DNA of 64,000 nt from Oncomelania hupensis (GCA_036898135.1 CM072523.1:35710863-35774862); one strand, 5' to 3'. Shown: positions 1 to 11,570, numbered from the stretch's first letter. Notes: generated by a model not told the origin, from the letters alone. Translations and numbers: made by a program.

Positions 1-16
1 TATATATATATATATA

Positions 17-574
17 AAGTAAGTCCTCGGGTTAGGCCGGTCTCGACTTAGGTTGTTTCGTGGCTACGACGCTCCTCCCCATAAAAATATAATAAATAAT
101 ATTAGGCGTCGTTCCGTCTTCCGCGGTTTAGCGTCGTAAGCGACGTAAACAAACGGGAGCTAGTTTCTGGCGAGCGGCGGAAGAATACGCTTTGTTGTGG
201 TGACACGGCGGGGAAGATGGCGTTGCTTCCTGCGCTGGCGTCGCTTTCCACGCTCAGTCACTGTACATGCGCCATTTTGGTTGTTTACGCCGTCTATCTC
301 TCTCACGCGTTTTATCGTTTTTTGCCCTGGTTATGGCTCCCAAACGTAAGTCAGACTCTTCAGATGGTAGTGCATCAAAGAAAAGAAAGGCCATCACCAT
401 GGAAGTTAAAATGGACTTTATAAAGAGATCTGAAAAATGGAGAAACACCAACAGTTACAGTACAGCATATAGCACTGTACGTACAGTACAGGTATTTTTC
501 TTTATGTTCCGACTAAAATCGGGTTACGACGCGTCCAACGAACGGATCATCGTCGTAACTCGAGGACCCCTGTA
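17..574 (+). mobile_element. Tigger/pogo-like MITE (internally deleted DNA transposon)
   Basis: The two ends resemble each other in inverted orientation: GTCCTCGGGTT near position 23 and, read on the minus strand, GTCCTCGAGTT near 565, followed on both sides by CGACG-rich sequence. This is the look of Tigger/pogo (Tc1-mariner superfamily) termini. It sits between TA microsatellites, as expected for TA target choice. Inside is only the beginning of a transposase ORF, so the element is a short non-autonomous derivative. The left terminus is more diverged than the right, so the borders are approximate. Confidence 0.6.
333..450 (+). pseudogene. Tigger-type transposase, N-terminal HTH fragment
   Basis: The ATG at 333 opens MAPKRKSDSSDG followed by KKRKAITMEVKMDFIKRSEK, the basic stretch and first helix of the CENP-B/Tigger (Psq-type) DNA-binding domain. 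After about 38 residues the reading is lost (a base appears missing after RSEK) and the sequence runs into the right terminus of the MITE. No DDE domain is present. In an intact element the domain would bind the terminal inverted repeats; here it is a relic that shows which autonomous family made the MITE. Confidence 0.6.
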
Positions 575-586
575 TGTATATATATA

Positions 587-625
587 TAATACAATTTTAT
601 GAATTAGTACATAAATACTAACGCT

Positions 626-701
<76 letters not shown>

Positions 702-740
702 AGCGTTAGTATTTATGTACTAATTCATAAAATTGTATTA
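587..740. repeat. Near-perfect palindrome around an AT microsatellite
   Basis: About 44 bp starting TAATACAATTTTATGAATTAG at 587 return as an exact inverted copy ending at 740, separated only by (AT)n. The arms include ACGCTCGGATAT and ATATCCGAGCGT. The whole could fold into one long hairpin. No coding potential. Confidence 0.9.
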
Positions 741-993
741 CTATTATTAATTATTGTAATTTGTTTAATGGCAGGGCAAAACCCAGTCTATGCATGTGAA
801 TGAGGAAAATGAAGCTTAACGTCCTATTGCCATTATCACATCGAATAAAAAGATCAACCAACGTGAACTCATGTGTCAGCACGTTTGTAACTCGGCTGCG
901 CTGTAGGCCTAAGGGACGATGATCGATAATAAGCCTAATTTATGTTCAATGATTACTAGTGGTTTGTGTAGATATGTAGTTTATAATTTCTAT

Positions 994-994
<1 letters not shown>

Positions 995-1062
<68 letters not shown>

Positions 1063-1063
1063 C

Positions 1064-1128
<65 letters not shown>
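995..1128. repeat. (TAA)n microsatellite
   Basis: Long TAA repeat, interrupted once near 1060 by AAAACAA. The poly-Ile or poly-Tyr reading frames across it are simple-repeat artefacts. It lies directly before a copy of the GGCGC-type repeat that starts near 1165. Confidence 0.95.
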
Positions 1129-1131
<3 letters not shown>

Positions 1132-1164
1132 TAATCATAATATAAATAATGTTCGTCATTTGTA

Positions 1165-1378
1165 AGGCGCCTTAACATAAGGACTAAGGCGCTGGCCGAT
1201 ACAGGCTCTAACTCAAACCGCCCGAGACGCCCACCCGCAGCCTTTGGGCGCATGGTCTGACGCCCGGACAACTGAGCACAATCCTGGGCAGCCAGGGATG
1301 AGGGAGAAGGACCAAGTGCATGCTGGGTGTGTTCTTGTTACCGGCACTCACCCGTCTAGGACATGACCGTCCCAATAA
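1165..1378. repeat. Single arm of the GGCGCT fold-back repeat
   Basis: Shares blocks with both arms of the inverted repeat at 52,715-53,356: AAGGCGCTGGCCGATACAGG, CGCCCGAGACGC, GACAACTGAGCAC and GGCACTCACCCGTCTAG. One arm only, flanked on both sides by TAA microsatellite, as if the repeat carries TAA tails. Probably a short non-autonomous transposon; superfamily not assigned. Confidence 0.6.
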
Positions 1379-1479
1379 TAATAATAAAATTTTTAAAATG
1401 CAATACCAAACTAAAGCCTGCTCTAAGCGTTCACAGGAACACACATACAAGAATAAATATTTCAACAATATTAAAACAT

Positions 1480-3114
1480 TATAAGATAAAATTATTTGTA
1501 TTAATCATTATGAGATGAAGCCTACCAGATTTGTGAAGCGGCTGACAAGTGTTAAACAGATCAAGGTCTCCTCGATCCAAAGTAAGTCTGGCATATGCCT
1601 TACAGAAAAACAAGAAGTCTTGGATAGTTGGACAGAGTACTGCCCTTACCTTTACAACCACACACAAACGGAGATCCATCAGTTCTAGCATTTCCCCAGA
1701 ACAGAGAAGAAGAAGAAATCCTCTTAATTCTCCGAGAAGAAGTTGAGGCAGCGGTGCAATCGTTAAAGAAGGGGAAATCAGCGGGAGTGGACAACATACC
1801 CGAAAAATTGCTTCAAGCAGGAGAAGAAGCGATGACTGAGGCCCTCACCATTATCTGTAACAAGATCTGGCAGAGTGGGGAGTGGCCTACAACTTGGACC
1901 CAGTTGCTTGTCATCACTCTTCCCAAAAAAGGTAACCGTCAGGAGTATGAAAATTACCGCACCATCAGCCTCATCAGCCATCTAAGCAAAGTCTTTCTGA
2001 AAATAATGCTCAACAGATTGAAACCCAAAGCTGAACAAATCATAGCTGAAGAACAAGCAGGATTCAGGGCAGGGCGAAGTACCACTGAGCGGATTTTAAA
2101 CCTCAGAATAATCTGCGATAAGTACCTACAGCACCAACAACATCCATATCATGTGCACGTAGAATTCAAGAAGGCGTTTGACCGAGTTTGGCATGCAGCT
2201 CTGTGGGCAACAATGAGAGTGTACAACATCAGCCATAACATTATTGAAGTCATCAAAAGCCTGTATGGCAAGGCTACCAGTGCAGTAATCCACAACAGCG
2301 CCATCGGGAACTGGCTCAGAACAACAATCGGCGTGCGTCATGGATGCCTACTCTCTCCAACACTCTACATCATCTCCTTAGAGCGCATCTTGTCAGATGC
2401 TCTTGCAGATCACGAAGGCACAGTCAGCAAAAGGGATAGAGCAATCTCCAACCTCCGTTTTGCGGATGACATTGATGGATTGGCTGGAGAGGAACAAGAC
2501 CTTGAACAGCTGGTACAGAGGCTTGACACCACCTCCAGAGCCTACGGAATGGAAATAAGTGCAGAGAAGACCAAAATGGTGACCAAAAGACATAAATGGC
2601 ATCAATCAGGACAATCCATCAACACGGTGCGTATTTTTAAATATTTAGGAGCCGTTGTATCAGTCAATGGGTCTCGACTGAAAATCCTCTCCAGGATCGC
2701 ACAAACAACTGCTGCCCTGACAAGGTTGAAATCCATTTGGAAAGGCAGAACCATCAGTCCTCGTTACAAGGTTAGGCTACTGCGATTCCTTGTCCAGGGG
2801 TGGGAATTGCTGAAGTGAAAAATAAAGGAAACTAGGGGGGTCCGGGGGCATGCCCCCTCGGAAAATTATCAAAATCAAGAACAAAATCTGTGCAATCTGG
2901 CGTATTCTGATTGCAAAATGTAAGTAGTTTTGAAGTATGAAAAACATTCTTTTTTGTCTTTTTTTCTTGTGCTTTTTGTTTGAATGACCAAAGAATATAA
3001 TGCTGTGATGTAGTGCTGATAAACAATGTACAACTAACAGACACGTTGCATAAAGAAAATAACATAAATTCAAAAAGGATTTTTGTATATAACTGTATAC
3101 ATGTACAGTGATTA

Positions 3115-3151
<37 letters not shown>

Positions 3152-3985
3152 TACACACACACAAAATTTGTACATAGTAGCTGAACATGTACACAGCTGT
3201 ATATTCAACATCTGAATATCAGCTGTCATCATTGACTTCGTACTCCAACCAATCCCACCTCCATTTGTTTTTGACGCCAAAACCTTCTTGAAAAGTTTCA
3301 CCACGCTGTACAATCATAGCCTTTAAAGACATGATGGCGGTGATTAAGTACAACGACCTCGACCTCTCACTTCCGGTGAGACTTCTGTTGCGCTGTGTCT
3401 AAACACCGCAATAGTGTAACAAAAATTTTATTTTATTTTTTGGCGGAAGCATTACTGTTTTTGGCGGATGGGATTTTTTTATGGCGGAAATCCGCCAAAT
3501 GGCGGACAATTCCCACCCCTGCAGTTGTCGTCTCCAACTTCCTATACGCTTGCGAAACATGAACTCTCACAGCAGGCCTGCAACGAAAAATACAAAGCAT
3601 GGAGATGAGGTAGTACAGAAGACTTCTGGGCATTTCCTATACACATCACATCAAAAACAACGAAGTCCGACAGACTATCACACAAGCCATTGGACAACAC
3701 GATGACATGCTCATAGGGGTGAAGAAATGATGGTATGGCCACTTCACCATAGTATCAGGCCTTGCAAAGACCATCTGCAAGGCATGGTGCAAGGAGGCAG
3801 AAGAAGAGGGAGACAGAAAAAGACGAGAGAGGACAACATTCGAGAATGGACTTGCTTGAGATTGAGCGAAGCCATGAGGATTGCTGAGGACATAAAGATG
3901 GAGTTAAAGAGTTGGTTAAACGATCATCTGTGGTGTCCCAAAGACTTTCGAGTGTGTGTTAGTGACCGTATATATAGATATATAA
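1480..3985 (+). mobile_element. LINE family A, copy 1 (5'-truncated, broken, split by a hAT MITE)
   Basis: Non-LTR retrotransposon reverse transcriptase. From 1,628 to 2,794 one frame carries EEVEAAVQSLKKGKSAGVDN (RT start), EFKKAFDRVWHAALW (palm motif A), GVRHGCLLSPT (motif B) and FADDIDGLAGEE (catalytic FADD, motif C), then the thumb region. The upstream part (1,480-1,650) is in another frame, so a frameshift separates them. No endonuclease domain is visible: the copy is 5' truncated. The element resumes after the inserted MITE at 3,522 and continues with several frameshifts through GRRRGRQKK (about 3,800), ending near 3,985. At least seven other copies occur in this window. The clade (Jockey, CR1 or RTE group) was not assigned. 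Confidence 0.85.
2795..3521. mobile_element. hAT-like MITE inserted in LINE-A copy 1
   Basis: Begins CAGGGGTGGGAATTG and ends CAATTCCCACCCCTG: a perfect 15-bp terminal inverted repeat in the CAGGGG style common in hAT elements. The LINE coding sequence reads up to the left end (GATTCCTTGTC) and resumes at the right end with TTGTCGTCTCC, so TTGTC is duplicated; the full flanking 8-mers are TCCTTGTC and CAGTTGTC (5 of 8 match). The interior is non-coding, with an AG microsatellite at 3,117-3,150 and a repeated TGGCGGA motif near the right end. Confidence 0.85.
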
Positions 3986-4020
3986 ATTTTGTGTGTATGA
4001 TTTTGAATATTGGTTAATAT

Positions 4021-4188
4021 TTTATGTATGGTTTTGTATGGTGTATGTTTTTTTTTTTTTTTTTTTTTTTACTACTGACATATATTTATACTATTTCGTA
4101 TCACTGTGTAGTGCCTTTTTTAACTTTTAAATGTTTTTATCGTTGCTTTATTATATATTATTACCGTTGATGTTTTTGTTCCGTGTGT

Positions 4189-4226
<38 letters not shown>

Positions 4227-4300
4227 ATGCGGATTTTATACATACTCTTTTTATATTTCTCTTGATGTTCAACGTGTTTTTATCTCATATCTATTTTATT
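4021..4300. repeat. T-rich stretch with (GT)n
   Basis: Contains a poly-T run near 4,048-4,070 and (GT)n at about 4,190-4,224. No gene is visible. It separates the 3' end of LINE-A copy 1 (plus strand) from the next LINE-A fragment (minus strand). Confidence 0.8.
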
Positions 4301-4422
4301 CTATCCTATCCCGTAACTCGAAAGTCTTTGGGACACCACAGATGATCGTTTAACCAACGTACTCCATCTTTATGTCCTCAGCAATCCTCATGGCTTCGCT
4401 CAATGTCAAGCAAGTCCATTTT
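4301..4422 (-). mobile_element. LINE family A, copy 2 (3' end only)
   Basis: The minus strand reads the last codons and 3' end of the same LINE as copy 1 (WLNDHLW region), closing with CGAGTTACGGGATAGGATAG. The GGATA-type tail on this and other copies marks the true 3' end. Severely 5' truncated. Confidence 0.85.
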
Positions 4423-4940
4423 TAACCAAGATAATTTATACTCACTATTTAAAAATAAATAAGAGCATAGACGAAACATAAGCATTGACATTTTTGTGGA
4501 ATCGTTACCACAATTGATACACAATTTATACCAAAAGCAAAGTAACCTACATTTGGCATCCCAAGAGACAGGAATACAGCCAACCTCACCTAAGTCGGCG
4601 TGCTAGTTTTTACGTTAAAGATAATTTTTTAAAAATTTCAGCTGCAATCTATTACATATTTCCATTTTTTTGTGAGCCCACACTTCACAGTTGTAAAACG
4701 ATTTATATTTTCACATTTTCGATCGATTATAAACATATTTCGTGCTTTCAATTCGGGCTGCGTAATTCACGTTTTGGTAATCAGTAAAGTATATACAAGG
4801 CCTTCATACGTTTTAGCCGAAAACACCCCATACTATTTCCAGACAGCATCTTTATCTAACTGCTTATGCTAATAAAGAAAGGAGACGATTCTGGAGCTTA
4901 CAATGAAGGAATGGATCTTCCAGTTCCTACCTCACAGAAC
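4423..4940. other. AT-rich stretch without recognisable gene
   Basis: Unique-looking AT-rich sequence between a LINE fragment and the protease exon. I looked here for the minus-strand exon that would carry the GDSGG catalytic serine of the protease and did not find it. It is read as intron. Confidence 0.5.
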
Positions 4941-4944
4941 TCAC

Positions 4945-5076
4945 CGTTTGTATAGCCCCACCCAGCCACTATGCACTGTGAGGGCAGCTGTGATGATGAG
5001 GATGGCAGTGAAAGTGCTCTCACTCTGCTGGTAAAGGTCAGAGGGCGCTCCAGTCGCAAAACTGCAATATCATTGG
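4945..5076 (-). CDS. Trypsin-like serine protease, internal exon with catalytic Asp
   Basis: On the minus strand an acceptor (TTTGTTCTTTGCAG) opens the exon at 5,076 and a donor (ACG/GTGAGT) closes it at 4,945. It encodes NDIAVLRLERPLTF, the conserved segment containing the catalytic aspartate (chymotrypsin Asp102), then CIVAGWGYTNG, the Cys-x-x-x-GWG block after which S1 proteases usually approach the serine exon. The first two bases complete a split codon with the G ending the exon at 6,956, and the exon ends after the first base of a Gly codon. The exon or exons carrying Cys168, Cys182 and the GDSGG serine are not visible and probably lie left of the window. Secretion is expected for the family, but no signal peptide is visible here. 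Confidence 0.9.
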
Positions 5077-5149
5077 CTGCAAAGAACAAAGCTAGATAAT
5101 CATTTCAATGTCAATACATTTAAAAATCTGTAGTCCGGTTATTATATGG

Positions 5150-6157
5150 GCAGTGCGGTGACCGAGTCTGACATGCAGGTCTTTGGGCAACCATGAGAGT
5201 GTACATCAGCCCCAATATTACATTATTAATAAAAGGAATCAAAAGGATTTATGACAAGGTTGCCAGTGCAGTCAACCACAACAGCGCCATCAGAAACTGG
5301 TTCAGAACAATCACTCTTCAACATCTTTCTAGAGCTCATCATGTCCAATGCCATTGCAGATCATGAAGGCAGTCAGCATAGGGAGTAGAGCAATCTCCAA
5401 CCTCTGTTTTGCGGATGACATTAATGGATTGGCTGGAGAGGAACAAGAACTTAAACAACTGGTACAGAGGCTTGACCTCCAAAGCCTTTAAAATGGAAAT
5501 AATCGCAGAGAAGACCAAAATGATGACCAACAACACCAATGGCATCAACATGGACATCAAAGTGCAAGTCCAATCCCTCAACACGATGCACGGCTTTAAA
5601 TATTTAGGAGCAATTATACCAGTGGTTCCCGAAAGGAATTCATCTCCAGGATAGCACAAACAACTGCTGCACTAACAAAATTAAAGCCCATTTGGAAAGA
5701 CAGAACCATCAATCTACATTCCAAACTAAGGTTGCTGCGCTCCCGTGTCATCTCCATCTTTCTATACTCTTGCGAAACATGGACTCTAACAGCAGACCTA
5801 CAACGAAGAATACAAAGCATTGGGACGAGGTGCTACAGAAGACTTCTGGGCATTTCCTATACCAAGGACATCACCAATGATGAAGTCCGACAAACCTTCA
5901 CACAAGCCCATGGCCTCATAACCAGAGGATCACGCCTTGCAAGACCATCCTGCAAGGCACGGTGCAAGGAGGCAGTAGAAGAGGGAGAAAAAGAGGTGAG
6001 AGGACAAAATTCGAGAATGGACTGACTGGCTTGATATTGAGTAAAGCCATGAGGACTGCGGAAGACAGAGAAAGATTGAGTACGCTGGTTAAACGATCAT
6101 CAATGGTGCCCCAAGGACTTTGGCGTTACTGAATAGGATATGATAGGATAGGATAGT
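5150..6157 (+). mobile_element. LINE family A, copy 3 (degenerate)
   Basis: 5'-truncated copy in the first large intron of the protease. Pieces of RT are visible in different frames: FADD-region coding (CGGATGACATTAATGG at about 5,413), AEKTKMMTNNTNG (about 5,510), FKYLGAI (about 5,600) and CETWTL (about 5,775), then the C-terminal GGSRRG-type region. It ends in GGATATGATAGGATAGGATAG at 6,137-6,157, the family's 3' tail. Many frameshifts; not functional. Confidence 0.85.
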
Positions 6158-6955
6158 GTGGTGTTAATAATGCGGTGACATCCAAGTGAACACGGCCCTC
6201 CCCCCATTCCCCTCTCCCCACCTTCCTGCCTATTCCCCTCCAACCCCCTCACACACACACATCCACAAAAACTTAAAAATCTAATCATTGACAAAAATGA
6301 AACCATTCAAAGTTAAAACTTGACAATTAAATAAAATAAATTCCCTAATTTAATATTAATAAACAAATAGGTCTGTCTCCCTCTTATTTAACGTAACAGC
6401 TACACCATACAATAGGCCTATGTTATCTAGTTACCAACGTGACATGCGTGAGAGGTTGTGTTGCTGGTTGGAAACCTCTGTATGTGTGTGGGTGTGTGTG
6501 TGTGGGGGGGGGGGGGGTGTGTGTGTGGGTGTGTGTGTGTGTGTGTGTTTTATTAGTCTGCTTTTTTTGTTGTTGTTTCGTGCCTTTGTGCGCGGTGTGT
6601 TGTATGTTTTGTAGTATGTGAGTAACTGATTACCAAGTGTTTAGCTCCCGAGCTATTTATAGGTGTTGGAAACAATTGTGTTTTTAATTGTTATTGTGGT
6701 TTTTTTGCTGTTGTTTTTTCATTGTTGTACCATTCCCAGACGCGCAAAGCAAATAAAGCGAATAAAAAATCGTATGTCTTATGTCTTAAAAGGTAGTCAA
6801 ATAATCGACTTATCAATATCGGTATTTTCATAAACAAACAAACAAACAAACAAACAAACAAACAAACACACACACACACACACACTCACACACAAAATAA
6901 TAAATAAATGTATTTAATCATCCATGCATTCATTCATCTATGTGACTCGACTTAC
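6158..6955. other. Intron with simple repeats
   Basis: Holds a (GT)n/(G)n tract at about 6,483-6,548 and an (AAAC)n tract followed by (AC)n at about 6,833-6,893. No gene or transposon recognised. It lies between protease exons on the minus strand. Confidence 0.7.
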
Positions 6956-7140
6956 CATTTAAGCCATAATCCAGTTTATAAATTTCGTGATAGATGCCAG
7001 ACTCAACAGCAAATCTCTGTTCTCCTAAGTTTGACGTTGATGTGTCCGTGAAGTGCTTTCCAACGATAATTGTGAACTCGGACGTGTCCAGATACAGGAC
7101 ACTGACGCTTCCATTGCTATAGGCGTTTCTCCTCTCAGCA
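6956..7140 (-). CDS. Trypsin-like serine protease, internal exon after the catalytic His
   Basis: The minus-strand acceptor ATATTTTCAG opens the exon at 7,140 and the donor AATG/GTAAGT closes it at 6,956. Its first base completes the split codon AG/T from the exon at 10,383, and it ends with a single G that joins CC of the next exon; all three phases agree. It encodes about 61 residues including FTIIVGKHF, the V-x-x-G-x-H loop that follows the catalytic His exon in S1 proteases (here after an acidic, Ser/Tyr-rich insertion), and EQRFAVESGIYHEIY. A MITE lies only 27 bp upstream of the acceptor. Confidence 0.88.
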
Positions 7141-7167
7141 CTGAAAATATATTCAGATTCCATATTA

Positions 7168-7583
<416 letters not shown>

Positions 7584-7724
7584 TATTATATTACGAAAGA
7601 ACGTGAATTTTGCGTTAATTTGCTAATTTTACAATCACATTTAGTTTAACCATACATTTGCATTCATGCATAGACAAACATAGATTTAAAATTTTAAAAA
7701 AATTAAATAACTATTTTCGTATCA

Positions 7725-8133
7725 TCCTATCCTATCCTATCCAATCCCGTAACTCAAAGGTCGTTGGGGCACCACAGATGATCGGTTAACCACTTACTCC
7801 ATCTTTTTCTGTTCTCAGAAGCCCTCATGGATTCGAACAGTGTCAAACCAGTCCATTCTCGAATGTTGTCATCCCACCTCTTTTTCTGTCTCCCTCTTCT
7901 TCTACCTCCTTGCACCGTGCCTTGCAGGATGGTTTTTGCAAGCCTGATGCTCTGGTGACGTGGCCATACCATCGGAGTTTCCGTTTCTTCACCACTGTGA
8001 GCATGTCATCGTATTGTCCAATGGCTTGTGTGATGGTCTGTCGGACTTCGTTGTTAGTGATGTGCGGGGTATAGGAAATGCCCAGAAGTCTTCTGTAGCA
8101 TCTCATCTCCACGCTTTGTATACTTCGTTGTAA
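7725..8133 (-). mobile_element. LINE family A, copy 4 (3' part)
   Basis: Minus-strand 3' third of the LINE-A ORF: RLLGISYTPHITNNEVR, KKRKLRWYGHVTRASGL, then GRRRGRQKKRWDDNIREW and TDHLWCPND. The 3' end carries the tail ACGGGATTGGATAGGATAGG. It is better preserved than copies 2 and 3 but has a frameshift at about 7,870-7,970. It lies in the intron between the two upstream protease exons. Confidence 0.88.
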
Positions 8134-8517
8134 CAAGGAAACTAATAATACTTAATATTTAGTCTTTAACTGGAACCATTTAAAAATAAAAAGAGACAAA
8201 GGCTTGAGGGACTTGGTTGGAATGGGTGGGGCGTGAAAGAGAAAATCAATTGGTGCATGATATAATGTATGATTATCGATATTATTAAGAAATAGGTTGT
8301 AAATCTTGTACTCGAAGCTGTTTGTTGATGTGGATTTTTTTAATATAGTTCCAGTGTTCTATAAAAAGGAACCTTGAAAAGAGAAGCTAGATGTGGAAAA
8401 GTTAATTCGAGATTTTGGGAGTCTGTAGTTTTCAGAATGATACTGTGCAGGAAAAGTCATTACCTGATCACTTAAGTAGGGAGGCGCTATATTACTTTTT
8501 ACTTTAAGCATTCGTAT
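8134..8517. other. No gene seen
   Basis: AT-rich intronic DNA next to LINE relics. Its minus strand may belong to the RT fragment that starts at 8,518, but no motif is recognisable. Confidence 0.4.
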
Positions 8518-8745
8518 GGCTAAATTAAATTTGAACTGTTTTTATAGAGGCGATATTGTAAGACCTTTAAATTTTTCAACTGTTTTAATTCTCGATTACC
8601 TGAGATTAAATTTACCCCACGTCTATGCAGCTGATTTAGTCTTTTTAGTTGATTTGCCAAAGCATTAGACCATACAACAGAGGCATAGTTGATAATTATG
8701 TGATAGAGGAATTGGAAGAAAATTTTTTCTGGCATAAGATTCAAT
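8518..8745 (-). pseudogene. LINE reverse transcriptase fragment (post-palm region)
   Basis: The minus strand encodes HIIINYASVVWSNAL followed by LNQLHRRGVNLI, the typical Y-x-x-x-x-W(G/S)NA thumb-region block of Jockey- and CR1-type LINEs that lies after the FADD motif. No catalytic motif is present and the family differs from LINE-A. Decayed fragment. Confidence 0.6.
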
Positions 8746-9007
8746 GTAAGGTTTTAGTGTAGTATACAGAAATAGCTTTTTAGATAACTTCTAACGTATA
8801 TTGTTGATATGGAAATTCCAAGTAAAATCGTGATCAATAATTATACCTAACACTTTGTGCTCTGTTCAATTTGTGAACAATTAAAATTCAGATTTAATTT
8901 TAAAGTGCATGTTGTCGCTTTTGCCATGATGTGATGACCATGCTGTTACATCTTTGTGAATAAAGAATCATACGGGATATTATGGATGTACCAATCCGTT
9001 ATGTCTT

Positions 9008-9115
9008 GTATCCTATCGTATCCAATCCCGTCACTCGAAAGTCGTTGGGGTACCACAGATGATCGTTTAACCAGCTTACTTCATCTTTCTCAGTCCTCAT
9101 CAACCCTCGTGGCTT
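9008..9115 (-). mobile_element. LINE family A, copy 5 (3' end only)
   Basis: Minus-strand copy of the family's final ~100 bp (SWLNDHLWYPNDFRVTG) ending in GGATACGATAGGATAC. Extreme 5' truncation. Confidence 0.8.
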
Positions 9116-9239
9116 GTTTAATTTTTTACTTGAATTTTTATTTTGTTTTATTTTAGTGATCAAATGCCTGTCATAATTCCTTGTGAGAGGTAATAAGATT
9201 TGTTGAATTGAATTGAACTGAATTTTACATACCTCACAG

Positions 9240-10160
9240 GCCTGTTGATTAATTAAAACGAATGAAAATAGCATAGGACTCAAGAAACATCCTTGGTCTT
9301 GGACATTGAAAAAAAATCTGTACATTGGCATTTGTCGCGTACACACATCAAAACTGAGTTGTACAGAGCATATAAGGAGGTATACATTTTACCGTTTACA
9401 CCGCTGTGCCGCAAGACCATCCATAGTGCACTTCTGTTAAAGCTGTCAAACGCCTTTTTAAAGTCAACAAATGCTACATACAGTTTACACTTTGACAATT
9501 AATAATTCTTGACAATGGCAAAAAGCGTAAAAATGTTATCGACTGTGCTGTATCCAGACCTAAATCCTGCTTGTTCTTCTAACATTTTTTTCTTCTTTTT
9601 TAACCCACTCGGGTCAGACGCTTATTCAAAATGTGAGTATAAACCTTACAGACGACACTGGATAACGCAACTCCCCTATATTTTTCTGGTTTGTCTGTAT
9701 CGCATTTCCTGTGGTTTGGGACTCTCTGACCATTCAAGAGAAAAACGCCTGAATAAAAAATGTTGTTGAACAGTTATACTAGAAAAAAAATACACCCCAC
9801 TGTTTCAACATTCCTCCCAGAATTTTGTCAGGCCCTGTACTCTTCCCATGTTACCTATACTAGCAATAACCTCTAGAATCGAAATGGGTTCGTTAAACAA
9901 CGCCTCTGAGCAATCAAATTCCGTGGCAGAGACCCTCTCCTCATCCGTGTTCCCCTCAAAATCGTTAAAACATGATAAAAGTTATCATACCACTGCTGTG
10001 TAGATATGTTAGTATAAATGGCCAAATTTCTGTTCACTGAGCAAATTACTTCCAAAATTTCTTAGTATCGTTTACACAGTTATTTACCATTTCAAGCCTT
10101 GCCAAATCAAATTGCTCTTTCTTGCATTTAATTAGATGTTTATATTCTTTTCTCTCATTT
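9240..10160 (-). pseudogene. LINE reverse transcriptase fragment, second family
   Basis: The minus strand contains KLYVAFVDFKKAFDS (palm motif A) at about 9,440-9,490 and, upstream around 9,540-9,590 in another frame, EEQAGF(R/S)-like coding that normally precedes motif A. Motif B and FADD are not seen because the copy is interrupted near 9,240. Frameshifts are frequent. It differs from LINE-A in sequence and lies in the same protease intron. Confidence 0.65.
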
Positions 10161-10284
10161 ACACCTCAACCCAGATTTCTTTTTAAGTGCACATTCCTGG
10201 TCAAACCAGTCGTTACGCTTCGGTTTCTTTGTGGATGACCTAATCGTGCATGCTGCAGCGCCGTACAGTGAGAGAGCTTGAGAG

Positions 10285-10286
10285 AG

Positions 10287-10360
<74 letters not shown>
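10285..10360. repeat. (AG)n microsatellite
   Basis: Uninterrupted AG repeat ending about 20 bp from the splice donor of the next protease exon (minus strand), so the intron begins almost directly with a CT-repeat on the transcribed strand. Confidence 0.95.
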
Positions 10361-10362
<2 letters not shown>

Positions 10363-10382
10363 AAGGCAAAAGTTTCAATTAC

Positions 10383-10524
10383 CTTTGCACGCAGTGGGCT
10401 GCTGTCAACACGTGCAGGTTGTCTATGATGCTGCCTCCGCAGATGAACGTACCGTTTTGTAGCAGCATGGCCATCCATGGAAACTGGCCTACCTGGGCTG
10501 GAGTTCCACCCACTATACGAGACT
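10383..10524 (-). CDS. Trypsin-like serine protease, exon with activation site and catalytic His
   Basis: On the minus strand an acceptor (CGTGTTTGCAG) opens the exon at 10,524 and the donor CAAAG/GTAATT closes it at 10,383. It encodes SRIVGGTPAQVGQFPWM, where Arg-Ile is the zymogen activation site and IVGG the new N-terminus, then ICGGSIIDNLHVLTAAHC, containing the catalytic His57 and its disulfide partner. With the exons at 6,956 and 4,945 this gives an S1-family protease domain with His and Asp in order and consistent phases, spread over at least 5.6 kb. Upstream exons (signal peptide or pro-region) should lie at higher coordinates; none was identified. Confidence 0.92.
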
Positions 10525-10629
10525 CTGCAAACACGACGGATTCAGGTTCAAATCCAACAAGTGGCAGAATATTTCGCTCTGTCATTAGTTTAAACTGAAA
10601 ACTTCAAAATCAGCCCCACATCGTCAAAG

Positions 10630-11140
10630 AAGAGTCTGGAGGGGAAAGCTAGGACTAGGATTACGGTGCGCCACGTTTCGCAATAAGCTTGCTTTGCCTA
10701 CGCGCGTTTTGCTTACACTCTTGCCTACGCGAATGATTTCCAACTCCGGCAGGGAGCCTCCGAGTTCAGAGGACTGAATATAAATTCAACATTGATTACA
10801 TTTTTTTGAAAATGTCCAGCCGAATACAATACAATACAAATACAATACAATACAATACAATACAATACAATACAATACAATACAATACAATACAATACGA
10901 ACATCTTGTGGGACAAGGGGTAATGGAATAGACAGAGATAATAAATAAATATATCGGCACTCTAGGTCTACTGCTCTTCAATTCCACCAGCAGAATACGC
11001 CCTTTCTTAGTCACCCTTTCCCCAACTTATCGTTGAGGATTGCATTATAAGCTTCATGTAATTGCATAGTAGGACTATTTTAACATGTAACCTGCCGCGG
11101 GTCACGTAGGCCCTTCTTTGAGTACACACACCTGCGGATG
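10630..11140. repeat. Non-coding stretch with (ATACA)n
   Basis: An ATACA pentanucleotide repeat occupies about 10,823-10,898. The rest has no recognisable gene or element. Confidence 0.8.
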
Positions 11141-11145
11141 AATAC

Positions 11146-11221
<76 letters not shown>
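11146..11221. repeat. (CT)n microsatellite
   Basis: Long uninterrupted CT tract; poly-Ser/Leu and poly-Arg/Glu frames across it are artefacts. Confidence 0.95.
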
Positions 11222-11223
<2 letters not shown>

Positions 11224-11570
11224 ATATTTATTTCATTTGATTTTAGACGACCTTTCACTCACTCATACTCTCGCTTATATATATACAAGTATATATACAC
11301 CCACACAATACATAAAACATACAAACACACTTGCGCACACAAAATCTAGAACTTTCTTAATCTCGAAATGCATGTATGACATTGTGTAATTTATCTACAT
11401 GTTAATATTATATTTTTTATATTCTATTGTCATGAAGGTTGATATGTATTCATGAAGTGAAAGAGGAATATCAAGATGAACATATTGCATTGTTTAGCTC
11501 CTTACTTGGCAGCAGCATCAACTCTTTCATTATATTATAAGCCGGCATGTGGGTATCCAAGTTAAGTGAT

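Noticed and set aside
956..1271. Poly-Ile/Tyr/Leu open frames
   Set aside because: Translation of the TAA microsatellite.
1..4940. Exon with the GDSGG serine of the protease
   Set aside because: I found no minus-strand GDSGG(P) coding sequence left of 4,945; it is probably outside the window or lost.
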